Of a DNA stretch of 64,000 bases, positions 35,584 to 44,365 are shown piece by piece. The translations under genes and the position numbers were made by a program. This DNA comes from Lactobacillus helsingborgensis (lineage in GTDB: Bacteria > Bacillota > Bacilli > Lactobacillales > Lactobacillaceae): positions 285,623 to 349,622 of the forward strand of contig NZ_KQ034047.1 in the NCBI RefSeq assembly GCF_000970855.1, written 5' to 3'. A model generated the notes under the pieces. The model was not told where the DNA came from. It saw only the letters and a program-made list of their open reading frames with translations, and did not search any database. How positions within the stretch are numbered: position 1 is the stretch's first letter; every line of letters begins with the position of its first letter.

Positions 35584-36489
35584 TTAATTTTTATCTGGAG
35601 CAAACTCTTTGATTGTTTCTCTTAAAATGCTAACAACCTTTTTTAACACTGATTCATTGGTAAATGACTCCATATAAGCAATGCCATAAGGTGAAATATC
35701 ATGATAATCAATTGGAATGTACGTAACTTCTTTTGCACTGCCATCAACAATGAAATTAGGTAATACGCCGTAACCCCAACCGGCTTTAACATAAATATCC
35801 ATTGCTAAAAAATCTTGCACAAATTTAATGTGATCCATTCCCATATTATTAATCAGAATGTCCTGATACCTCATCTGGACATTTAAGGAACTATTAGGAT
35901 CCAATAAAAAGATATTGGTATCTTTGAGATCTTTTAAAGATATTAAACTTTTTTCAGCTAGCGGCGAACCTTTAGGGCAAGCTAGCACAAACTGCCCTTT
36001 AATCAGCGGTTTAAACTTTACGTCAGCTACTACATTAACATCGTCCCGGGCAATAGCGCACAAGTCTACATGATGATTAAGCAGTTCTCCGATAGAATTG
36101 TTAAGTACAAAAATAAACTGCACATTAAGGTTACTACCAGACTCTCTCAATTTTCTTAAAAAGATTGGCAAAATTTTTTGTTCCAAAGGTGTATCACAAA
36201 CACCTATCCGTAAAAGAGTCTCAGGATCATTTTTCTGGCTCTGCAAATAAGCAACCGTATAATCCATATCATCCACAACATTGCGTGCAACATGATAGAA
36301 GTGTTTACCGGCACTGGTTAACGAAATACGATGATGCGCACGGTTAATTAAAGTGACACCGATAGTATTCTCAAGGTCCTTAATATTTTTAGAAACTGCA
36401 GACTGGGAAAAATTTAAGCGCTCAGCTGCAATAGTAAAACTGGAATTATCTATTGCCTTGATAAAACAGCGTAATTGAGTAAAATTCAT
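35584..36489 (-). CDS. LysR family regulator (module A)
   Basis: A protein of 301 residues. The winged helix is at 1-60 (FTIAAERLNFSQSAVSKNIKDLE) and the inducer-binding domain from about 90 to the end. It stands upstream of the flavoprotein/MFS operon on the same strand and is separated from it by a terminator, so it is probably a regulator that responds to the acceptor acid. The paralog at 46.1-46.9 kb has the same start and the same relation to its own flavoprotein gene. Confidence 0.88.
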   Translation of the reverse strand: MNFTQLRCFIKAIDNSSFTIAAERLNFSQSAVSKNIKDLENTIGVTLINRAHHRISLTSAGKHFYHVARNVVDDMDYTVAYLQSQKNDPETLLRIGVCDTPLEQKILPIFLRKLRESGSNLNVQFIFVLNNSIGELLNHHVDLCAIARDDVNVVADVKFKPLIKGQFVLACPKGSPLAEKSLISLKDLKDTNIFLLDPNSSLNVQMRYQDILINNMGMDHIKFVQDFLAMDIYVKAGWGYGVLPNFIVDGSAKEVTYIPIDYHDISPYGIAYMESFTNESVLKKVVSILRETIKEFAPDKN

Positions 36490-36639
36490 TTTATTACCTC
36501 ACCAAAAGTAGTAATTGTTACTATGTATATTATACTAAAAAACAGGTAATATAAAAATAGCATTTTAAATCTATATATTTTGTTTTGGCGTATACAAAAG
36601 AGCCATTTAATTAAAATGACCCTTTTTATTAACAATAAT

Positions 36640-38445
36640 CTACTTAGCAATTTTACTTAAGGCATCTCTAACAGCGTCTTTGAGACCACGAGACGAGCTT
36701 GAAGCACCACTGACTGCATCAACGTCAACGGTATTTGCCTGTACCATTTTTGCAGGCAAAGCCTTGATAGCTTTCAACCCATAGTCGTCTGATTCAGCTT
36801 GTTTCAAAACTTCAATATTCTTTAAGTTCTTTTGTTCATCAACAGTTACCCGCACAACTATTTCATCACCCATACCTTTAGTAGATTTACCAATGTACTG
36901 GTTTTTCCCTGCTTCATAGGTTTCATGCTTAAGGTCGGAGGTTAAATGCTTTTCATGCATAGTAGCCCCACTTGCTGCATCGGTTGTTTCATCAACTTTG
37001 GGCTTAGCCGCATTTTCTCCAGCAATCTTGCCCCAAATCAAACATTCTGCCAAGTTATTGCCGCCTTGGTATTGGTTAGCACAGATACCGCCAAGTTCAC
37101 CAGCAGAATAAAGGTTAGGGATGGCTTTTCCTCTGGTATCCAAAATTTCCGCATTTTTATTTCTTCTTGGACCACCCTGAGTGTTAAGCATCGTTTGTTC
37201 CAGTTTGACGGCATAAATCGTATTACCGGCAAATGTGCGCAAAGTAGCCGGATCCCTTCTAAATTCAGGATCCTCTTGTTCTTGACATGCTTTATTGAAA
37301 CGATTAAGAGTATCAGACAAAACTGCCGGTTCAACCCCAATTTTTGCAGCTAGTTCTGAAACAGAATCAGCCCGAATGACATTTTCTGTGTATGGCTTGT
37401 AATCACCAATAATCTTATCATTATCTAACTCCTGCTTTTTGGTTTCGTCAAAAATTAAGTATGGGTGCTCTTGGTTTAGTGGCACTTTCCACTGACCATG
37501 GTTCTTGATGTGACCATGACGATTTTCTTCTGCCTCATTGAAGTATCTAGTACCATCATCTCCTATTACAAAGACACTGCCGCTAGAAACAGCTTTATTT
37601 TGTGCTCCCAGCATTAAACGACCACGCTGTCCTTTCGGTACTGCAAAAGCCATACCATGAAGTAGCCCCAAAGACTCAAAGTTGTGCAAATGCCAAAAGT
37701 CGGCGCCAACTTCCTGCGCCATTCTCAAACCGTCACCTTTGTTATAAAGAGTACCTAAAGGAGCCAATCTTTTTGCTCCGATGAAGTCTTCAATCATTCT
37801 TTGGTTGTTTTCAAAACCACCGGTAGTCATGACGACACCATTTTTAGCTTGAACCTTTAATAGTTTGCCGTCGCGTTTAATGACCACACCGTAGATCTTT
37901 TTGCTTTCCGGATCCTGAATTAGTTCTACAGCAGGTGTGCCATATAAAACATCAATTTGGTCTTGCCGCTTAACTACCTGCTCTTTCAAAATTTGCCATA
38001 AAGAAGCGTCAAACCAATGTTTAGTAACAGTGGTGAAATCATAAGATTCTGATCCTTCAAACTCAGGAAATTCCCTAAAAGCATAACTTTTATCTGGTGC
38101 ATATTCTTTAGCACTATTTGGTTTGACACCTAAGTACTGGGAAACATATTGCGGAGTATTAACCATCCCTTGAACATAGGTATCAATCATATCTTCATCA
38201 AGTTCCATTGGGGCGGTTAGTTTCTGATAATACTTTTTCAATTCCTTAAAATCATTTCCCGTACCAATTAATTGAGCGGAATAACGAGTATTACCTCCTT
38301 CATGTCCTTCTGGAGCAGAATCTACCAGCAGGACCTTAGCGTTATTATCTGCCGCAAACCGGGCGGCAGTGGCACCAGCACCACCAAATCCTAATACAAC
38401 AACATCATAATTAGCATCCCATGCAAAATTTTTATGATAAATCAT
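36640..38445 (-). CDS. flavoprotein reductase with C-terminal FMN_bind domain and extra flavinylation motif
   Basis: A protein of 601 residues. FAD_binding_2 domain spans about 1-480 (YDVVVLGFGGAGATAARFA). The block matching the fumarate site reads ANQYQGGNNLAE, with Tyr where fumarate reductases have Arg. FMN_bind domain spans about 515-600 with DAVSGAS (576-582). In the linker between the domains a second perfect flavinylation motif, DAASGAT (489-495), precedes the FMN_bind fold. Two covalent FMNs plus FAD are therefore possible. The ATG at 38445 follows AAGGAG; a longer frame from 38475 has no binding site. It is divergent from the cupin-CMD pair. Confidence 0.85.
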   Translation of the reverse strand: MIYHKNFAWDANYDVVVLGFGGAGATAARFAADNNAKVLLVDSAPEGHEGGNTRYSAQLIGTGNDFKELKKYYQKLTAPMELDEDMIDTYVQGMVNTPQYVSQYLGVKPNSAKEYAPDKSYAFREFPEFEGSESYDFTTVTKHWFDASLWQILKEQVVKRQDQIDVLYGTPAVELIQDPESKKIYGVVIKRDGKLLKVQAKNGVVMTTGGFENNQRMIEDFIGAKRLAPLGTLYNKGDGLRMAQEVGADFWHLHNFESLGLLHGMAFAVPKGQRGRLMLGAQNKAVSSGSVFVIGDDGTRYFNEAEENRHGHIKNHGQWKVPLNQEHPYLIFDETKKQELDNDKIIGDYKPYTENVIRADSVSELAAKIGVEPAVLSDTLNRFNKACQEQEDPEFRRDPATLRTFAGNTIYAVKLEQTMLNTQGGPRRNKNAEILDTRGKAIPNLYSAGELGGICANQYQGGNNLAECLIWGKIAGENAAKPKVDETTDAASGATMHEKHLTSDLKHETYEAGKNQYIGKSTKGMGDEIVVRVTVDEQKNLKNIEVLKQAESDDYGLKAIKALPAKMVQANTVDVDAVSGASSSSRGLKDAVRDALSKIAK

Positions 38446-38648
38446 GATAGTCTCCTTAATATAAATCGCTTTCATTTAATAAGTTAATTTTATCACATTG
38501 TTTCCTATAAAATACGGCAGTCAAAAAACAATTCCTAATTATTAATAAAATTCATATATTGCTATTTTTAACCGGTAGAGCACTTGACTTAAACTGCACA
38601 TTAAGGATTAAAGTAACAATAATAAATTATAAAAAAGGAGTGTAAAAA

Positions 38649-39062
38649 ATGAACGATCATAAAAGTGATGTGCAAGATGGTATTTTTGCTTTAGGTGAAA
38701 AAAATACTGCTTATCAAAAATATTTTAAAGGTCAAAGCTATCTGCAGAGTTTAGTCAGTGATCCTAATATTAATGTCAGCGTTTCAAATGTCAGTTTTGA
38801 ACCCGGTTGTCGCAACAACTGGCATCAGCATATCGGTGGCTTTCAAATTTTACTGGCTACTGCCGGTGTAGGCTGGTATCAAGAAGAAGGCAAAGCTCCT
38901 CGTAAATTGCGCCCTGGTGATGTAGTGGTAGTTCATGACAGTGTTAAACATTGGCATGGCGCAACCAAAGACAGCTGGTTTGCCCACATTGCCATTACTG
39001 CTGGAACTCCCAAGTGGCTTGAACCAGTGACAGATGAAGAATATCAGAAATTGGAGGATTAA
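38649..39062 (+). CDS. small cupin protein
   Basis: A protein of 137 residues with one cupin barrel. Metal ligands are in NNWHQHIGGFQILL (motif 1) and the His in HWHGATKDSWFAHIAI (motif 2). Enzymatic cupins of this size bind Fe, Mn or Ni and act on small carbonyl or aromatic compounds, but the reaction is unknown. It starts behind AAAAAAGGAG and ends two bases before the CMD gene, so the pair works together. It is divergent from a flavoprotein reductase. Confidence 0.8.
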   Translation: MNDHKSDVQDGIFALGEKNTAYQKYFKGQSYLQSLVSDPNINVSVSNVSFEPGCRNNWHQHIGGFQILLATAGVGWYQEEGKAPRKLRPGDVVVVHDSVKHWHGATKDSWFAHIAITAGTPKWLEPVTDEEYQKLED

Positions 39063-39064
39063 AA

Positions 39065-39382
39065 ATGAAGAAACAAACTGCTGGCAGAGATAATTTAGGT
39101 GATTTTGCTCCTAAATTTGCAGAATTAAATGATGATGTTTTATTTGGTGAAGTTTGGTCAAGAGAAGACAAACTATCTGCACGTGACCGTAGTTTAATTA
39201 CTTGTGCTGCCTTAATGGCACAAGGGGCTTTTCCCCAGCTCAAGTCACATATGGTTATCGGCAAGAAAAACGGCATTACTAAAGATGAAATAGTTGAATT
39301 AATTACCCACCTTGCTTTTTATTGCGGTTGGCCCAAAGCATGGTCTGCGTTCGGTATAGCACAAGAAGTCTTTACGGATTAA
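39065..39382 (+). CDS. carboxymuconolactone decarboxylase (CMD) family protein
   Basis: A protein of 105 residues. The blocks SARDRSLITCAALMAQG and EIVELITHLAFYCGWPKAWSA are typical of the CMD family. Proteins of this type in lactobacilli lack the CxxC of AhpD peroxidase partners, as here. The reaction is unknown; family members act on lactones or peroxides. It is translated from GGAGG two bases after the cupin gene. Confidence 0.82.
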   Translation: MKKQTAGRDNLGDFAPKFAELNDDVLFGEVWSREDKLSARDRSLITCAALMAQGAFPQLKSHMVIGKKNGITKDEIVELITHLAFYCGWPKAWSAFGIAQEVFTD

Positions 39383-39399
39383 AGTTTTTAAGTTAAGAC

Positions 39400-39425
39400 A
39401 GCTGGTCTTTTTAACCAGCTTTTTT
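39400..39425 (+). terminator. terminator of the cupin-CMD pair
   Basis: The stem AGCTGGT / ACCAGCT has a 7-base loop and is followed by T6, 18 bases after the CMD stop codon. Confidence 0.8.
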
Positions 39426-39519
39426 GTTCCAAAACCGAAAGCCTTTAAGGGTATCTGCACCCTGCAAATTATGCTAACCTTTAGAAGAACAATCAAATAA
39501 AAAACAGGAGTAAACTAAT

Positions 39520-40488
39520 ATGAGTAAAAAGATTTTAATTTTACACACAGGTGGCACCATCTCAATGTCAGAGGACGAAACAGGGAAAATTAAGCCTAAC
39601 AGCCAAAACCCTCTGACTGATCTATCTTTAAACGTTAACGATGATGTCCAATTAGTTACTGAGGAAATTTTCAATTTACCTTCACCACACATCACTCCGG
39701 CGCGTATGTTGCAGATTTCTTTACGGATACGCCAAGCTGAAGCAGAAGGCTTTTTCGGTGCTGTTGTTACCCACGGCACCGATACTTTAGAAGAAACAGC
39801 ATTATTTTTAGATTTAACCATCTCCAGCAAAATGCCTGTGGTAGTTACGGGAGCTATGCGTTCTTCAAACGAGATTGGCAGTGACGGTCTGTATAATTTT
39901 AAAACTGCAATAATGGTTGCCAGTTCAGATGCTTCTATTGGTAAAGGGGTGGTGGTCGTCATGAACGATGAGATTCATCCTGCCCGCTATGTGACCAAGA
40001 CCCATACTACCAATGTCGCTACATTTAGGACGGCCACATTTGGTCCGATCGGAATTGTTTCGGAAGGACACGTTAATTATGTCCAAACTATTAATCCACA
40101 GCAGCATTTGCCAATTGACCATGTAGTTTCAAATGTCTATTTGGTTAAAGCTTATGCCGGCATGGGACCAGAAATTTTTCAAGCTTTAAATAAACCGACT
40201 ACTAATGGAATTGTGATTGAAGCTTTAGGAGCCGGCAATATGCCCCCGCAAACACTGCCGGAATTGCAAAAACTGCTTGATAACAATATTCCCCTTGTCC
40301 TAGTTTCACGCTGTTTTAATGGTATCGCAGAACCAGTTTATGATTATCAGGGTGGCGGTGTCAGTTTAGCTAAAATGGGCATCATTTTCTGCCGCGGACT
40401 AAATGGGCAAAAAGCCAGAATTAAGCTCTTAGTAGGTTTAAGTGCTGGCTTTAAAGGACAACAATTAAAGAAATATATTAATAATTAA
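39520..40488 (+). CDS. L-asparaginase
   Basis: A protein of 322 residues. Both catalytic threonine motifs are present: LHTGGTISMS (Thr near residue 14) and VTHGTDTLEETA (Thr-Asp pair near residue 90). It hydrolyses asparagine to aspartate and ammonia. There is no signal peptide, so it is cytoplasmic. It is monocistronic with a binding site CAGGAG and its own terminator. Confidence 0.9.
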   Translation: MSKKILILHTGGTISMSEDETGKIKPNSQNPLTDLSLNVNDDVQLVTEEIFNLPSPHITPARMLQISLRIRQAEAEGFFGAVVTHGTDTLEETALFLDLTISSKMPVVVTGAMRSSNEIGSDGLYNFKTAIMVASSDASIGKGVVVVMNDEIHPARYVTKTHTTNVATFRTATFGPIGIVSEGHVNYVQTINPQQHLPIDHVVSNVYLVKAYAGMGPEIFQALNKPTTNGIVIEALGAGNMPPQTLPELQKLLDNNIPLVLVSRCFNGIAEPVYDYQGGGVSLAKMGIIFCRGLNGQKARIKLLVGLSAGFKGQQLKKYINN

Positions 40489-40499
40489 TTCATATGTAA

Positions 40500-40526
40500 A
40501 ACCACCTTCTCTTGAGGTGGTTTTTT
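40500..40526 (+). terminator. terminator of the asparaginase gene
   Basis: The stem AACCACCT / AGGTGGTT has a 7-base loop and is followed by T6, 12 bases after the stop codon. Confidence 0.85.
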
Positions 40527-40527
40527 C

Positions 40528-40570
40528 TTGCAAAAATTTGTAATTATTTGTAAAATGACCGTTGGTCATT
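40528..40570 (+). promoter_or_regulatory. promoter and TetR operator
   Basis: The promoter is TTGCAA (40528-40533), 17 bases, TAAAAT (40551-40556). Over the -10 and start site lies a perfect 17-base inverted repeat AATGACCGTTGGTCATT (40554-40570), the TGACC-N3-GGTCA form common for TetR repressors. It precedes a TetR gene by 27 bases, so the operon is almost certainly autoregulated. Confidence 0.8.
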
Positions 40571-40597
40571 GTTGAATAAAAGGAGTATAAAATAATT

Positions 40598-41260
40598 ATG
40601 TATGTCTTATCTCCCCAAGAAAAAGAAGCTAAAAAACAACTGATTGCGGCGGCTGCCAGCAAATTATTTCAAAAAAATGATTTTAACAAAATATCCATGG
40701 CCCGCATTGCCCGCGAATCCGGCGTAGCCAAAGGAACGCTGTTTAATTATTTCAAAACTAAAGAAAGCATCTTCATGTACCTGCTGCTTTCTGGATACCA
40801 AGACTATCTAAAAGACGTTCTGCTTCGTTTTCAAGCAGCCGAAAATATTACTACTTGGTCAGCATTTTCTTCTTTTTTACTAGAGCAAAATCATTTGTTA
40901 ATTAGTAAAAGACCTGATCTCTTACGTCTTAACGCTTTGCGTGGTCCAATTTTAGAAACAGCCGCCGACAAAGAACAAACTTTACTCGGTCGCAAAAAAT
41001 TATATCAGGTAAATCATCAATTAGGGCAAGCCATTGCTAAGCGCATTAATATCTTAGACGATAAGCAAGCCAGTCACCTTTTCATTATTCAAAGTGCCAT
41101 CATTAGCGGCTTAATGAATATGATGAACTTGGATGAATTTCACCACGATCAATTGCCCGTAGACTTTAAAGGTTTTCAAATCGACCTTGAACAAGAAGCC
41201 AATCAATTAATGCTATTTTATTTACAAGGATTAGCACAAAAACTGGGAGGAGCTAAATAG
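40598..41260 (+). CDS. TetR family transcriptional regulator
   Basis: A protein of 220 residues with the TetR helix-turn-helix at about 10-55 (FNKISMARIARESGVAKGTLFNYF) and a helical ligand domain behind it. It ends one base before the elongation-factor-like gene, whose ribosome binding site GGGAGGAG lies inside its last codons. The matching operator upstream shows that it represses itself and the partner gene. The inducer is unknown. Confidence 0.88.
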   Translation: MYVLSPQEKEAKKQLIAAAASKLFQKNDFNKISMARIARESGVAKGTLFNYFKTKESIFMYLLLSGYQDYLKDVLLRFQAAENITTWSAFSSFLLEQNHLLISKRPDLLRLNALRGPILETAADKEQTLLGRKKLYQVNHQLGQAIAKRINILDDKQASHLFIIQSAIISGLMNMMNLDEFHHDQLPVDFKGFQIDLEQEANQLMLFYLQGLAQKLGGAK

Positions 41261-41261
41261 A

Positions 41262-43076
41262 ATGAAACTTGCTAATATTAGAAATTTTGCCATAATTGCC
41301 CATATTGATCACGGCAAATCAACGTTAGCCGACAGAATTATGGAACAAACTGATACTGTCAGCAAAAGACAATTAAGTGACCAACTGCTCGACAGCATGG
41401 AAGTAGAACAAGCGCATGGAGTAACCGTTAAATCAAGATCTGTCCGCAATTTTTATCAAGCAGACAATGGTCAGGAATACGAATACAATTTAATCGATAC
41501 TCCGGGACACGTTGATTTTTCTTACGAAGTTTCTAAAAGTCTGGCTGCCAGTGACGGTGCTATTTTATTAGTTGATGCAACCCAGGGCGTACAAGCACAA
41601 ACGGTAGCTAATTTACGTTTGGCTTTAAAGCACAATCTGACTATCATTCCAGTGATTAATAAGATTGATAACGCAGCTGCTGACGTAGCGGCAATAGAAG
41701 CCCAAATACGTGCACTGCGCCCCGAATTTGCTGATGTGGCTATTTTAAAAATCTCTGCTAAAACCGGCGAAAATGTGCACCAAGTCTTAGAAGCAATTTA
41801 CCAAAAAATCCCAGCTCCTCAGGGAAACCCAGATGAACCTCTTAAGGCGTTAATTTTTGACTCGCAGTATGATTCTTATCAGGGAATTATTGCGGATGTC
41901 AGACTAATTGACGGTCAGCTGCAAAGTGAGCAAAAACTACAGTTAATGCAAGGCGGCAGTATATTTAACGCACAAGCAATAGGAATTTTCACACCCAACA
42001 TGCAGCCAGTGAAAGCCCTGAATGCTGGAGAAGTTGGTTACGTGGTGACAGGAATTAAAGATGTCGCCAGCGTCCAGGTGGGCGATACCCTAACTGCTGC
42101 AGACAATCCGACTAAAAATGCGATTCCGCACTTCAAACCCGCACAATCAATGGTTTATGCTGGTCTTTATCCTAAAGGAAAAACCAGCTATGAGGCGTTA
42201 AAGCAGGCTATTAGTAAGTTGGCACTTAATGATTCAGCTTTTCATTACACGCCAGAGCAATCTGAAGCCCTCGATGCCGGTTTTCGTTGCGGCTTTTTAG
42301 GCATCTTTCACTTGCAAATTATCCAAGAACGTTTGCGTGATGAATACCACGTGGAAGTGCTGACAACTGCTCCCAACGCCACCTACCATGTTTATCTCAA
42401 GCAGCCTGAGCCAAAGCAAGAATACGTCACAATTACCAATCCGGCTAAATTCCCTGATTTTTCCGAAATTGACTACGTCACAGAATCTTACGTTAAAGCA
42501 GTAATTACTACGCCCAATGACTATTTGGGTGCAGTCATGAAATTGTGTGACCAGCATTTTGGGGAAATGGTTAATTTAGATAATCAACAAGATTTAGTCA
42601 CATTAACATATAAACTGCCGGTTTCCGAAATTGCCTATGACTTTTTCAATAGTTTAAAATCAATTACTCATGGTTTTGCGACTCTTGATACTGAATTTCT
42701 GGATTATGAACTTGTAGATGTAGTCAAAATTCAAATTCAAATTAACTACGCCGCTGTTGATGCTCTAGATATTATTGTGCCCCGCCAAAAAGCAGATTTG
42801 ATCGCTCACAAATTAGTTAAAAAATTGAAGTATACTGTGCCGCGGCGCCTGTATCCGATGCCTGTGCAAGCAATGGTGGAAAACAAGTCAATTGCAAGAG
42901 TCGACGTGCCGCCTTTGCGCAAGAATGCGGCAGTTAATGGTGAAAAACGGAGTATTTCAAAGAAACAGCAACTTTTGCGGAGACAAAGTCTAAATAAGAG
43001 ACAAGCTGTTAAAAGTGATATCAAGTTGCCCCAAAGCGTCTTCGATGCTATTTTAAATATTAACGAACCAGATTAA
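41262..43076 (+). CDS. LepA/EF4-like translational GTPase, divergent paralog
   Basis: A protein of 604 residues, the length of LepA (about 600). G motifs are AHIDHGKST, DTPGHVDF, NKID and SAK. Domains II, III and V, the LepA C-terminal domain and a basic tail follow. The switch I region, nearly invariant as ERERGITIK in LepA, reads EQAHGVTVK. EF4 acts on stalled ribosomes. A housekeeping lepA is not normally regulated by TetR, so this is probably a second, inducible copy with a specialised role. A single divergent lepA cannot be excluded from this window. Confidence 0.78.
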   Translation: MKLANIRNFAIIAHIDHGKSTLADRIMEQTDTVSKRQLSDQLLDSMEVEQAHGVTVKSRSVRNFYQADNGQEYEYNLIDTPGHVDFSYEVSKSLAASDGAILLVDATQGVQAQTVANLRLALKHNLTIIPVINKIDNAAADVAAIEAQIRALRPEFADVAILKISAKTGENVHQVLEAIYQKIPAPQGNPDEPLKALIFDSQYDSYQGIIADVRLIDGQLQSEQKLQLMQGGSIFNAQAIGIFTPNMQPVKALNAGEVGYVVTGIKDVASVQVGDTLTAADNPTKNAIPHFKPAQSMVYAGLYPKGKTSYEALKQAISKLALNDSAFHYTPEQSEALDAGFRCGFLGIFHLQIIQERLRDEYHVEVLTTAPNATYHVYLKQPEPKQEYVTITNPAKFPDFSEIDYVTESYVKAVITTPNDYLGAVMKLCDQHFGEMVNLDNQQDLVTLTYKLPVSEIAYDFFNSLKSITHGFATLDTEFLDYELVDVVKIQIQINYAAVDALDIIVPRQKADLIAHKLVKKLKYTVPRRLYPMPVQAMVENKSIARVDVPPLRKNAAVNGEKRSISKKQQLLRRQSLNKRQAVKSDIKLPQSVFDAILNINEPD

Positions 43077-43086
43077 AAACTAAAGC

Positions 43087-43128
43087 AAACTAAAAGCGTG
43101 AAAAACGAGATTTTTCACGCTTTAGTTT
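43087..43128. terminator. bidirectional terminator
   Basis: A near-perfect stem of about 18 bases (AAACTAAAAGCGTGAAAAA with TTTTTCACGCTTTAGTTT, one bulged A) and a 5-base loop lie between the convergent GTPase and MFS genes. Confidence 0.85.
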
Positions 43129-43143
43129 ATTTAATTCACTTAT

Positions 43144-44339
43144 TTATTTTCTTTTTGCACGGTTAGCATCTGGCAGTGCTAAAACAAAAAATGCTGTTGT
43201 GAAGGACAAAGCAGCTTGAATCATAAATGTTAAGGCATAATTTTGTCCGGCAATTGAAGAAATCACAACTGGTAAAATATAAGATAGTAAAGTAGATGTC
43301 ATACCAACAATACCACCAGCGCTACCAGCATATTTAGGTCCTATTTCGGGAAATGAAATAATCATTGACTGCAAAATTGGACCAGCTGAAGCACCAAACA
43401 ATCCACCAAGTACTAGGTCTATAACTAAAAGACCACTACCGGATAAGTATGCGACCATGAACATCGCTAATGCCGAAATGGTCACAAAGACTACCATTAT
43501 TGGCTTAGCTTTTTTCATCTTGCCAATAATTGCAGGCCCTAACATTGCCCCAATCAGACTACCAATTTCTGCAGCAGATGCAATTGCATTAGCTCCGGCT
43601 GGTGTCATTGCTTTGCCATTAATTAAAGCTTGTGGCAAAATCCCTGTAAATGACATTGAAGCAGCTTGACCAATACCACCGGCAATCGCAACTAACCAAG
43701 TCTTTTTACTTTTAACAGCAATATTGATATATTTTGTTACTGGTTCTGAAGGAGGAACTTTTTCTCCTTTAGGGGCGTCTTTAATAAAAAGGACCCAACA
43801 AATTGACAAAACAAGTAGCAGTGTTGAGGAAACATATAAGCTGCCTTAACACTAGAGAATAACGGTCCCGTTAATTGTGAAAGAATAATTCCAATGCTGG
43901 CTGAAGCAAAGAACATGCCCATTGCTAAATTAGTATCTTGTTTAAACCAAATACCAAAAATTTTAATTGTATTGGTACTTAAAATTGACATATAAACGCC
44001 AAACAACAACAGCATAACCATCATCATAGCAAAATTAGTTGCTATTAAACGACCATAGGCACCAATAATTGAAATAATGCATCCTACAGTTACAACCTTT
44101 TTAGCACCAAATTTATCTGCCAAAGATCCTGCTGGTAAACTTAAAACTACAGCCACCAACATGGGAGCCATTAGCAAACTTGAAAATTGAGCAGTTGAAA
44201 TGTGTAAAGCTGGCATAATTTGTGTTGCCAGTACAGAAACCTGAAATTGAATATAGTTACTAGCCACGTCCATTAAGCATACTATTGCTAGAATAACCCA
44301 ACGATAACTTGAAAGACGAGGCATTTGTTTTTCTTCCAT
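43144..44339 (-). pseudogene. MFS transporter, broken by a frameshift (module B)
   Basis: Two overlapping frames (43737-44339 and 43144-43809) together cover the intact MFS protein at 32641-33858. The N-terminal frame starts MEEKQMPRLSSYRWVILAI and is colinear until SVKAAYMF; the C-terminal frame resumes at ICWVLFIKDAPKGEK. Compared with the paralog (TTTTC run) one base is missing in an A-run on the plus strand near 43830-43832. Restoring it gives a full 12-helix protein of about 400 residues. The rest looks undamaged, so this is either a recent mutation, a phase-variable run or a sequencing error. Confidence 0.8.
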
Positions 44340-44365
44340 ATTTACTTTCTCCTTCTAAAAGCAAA

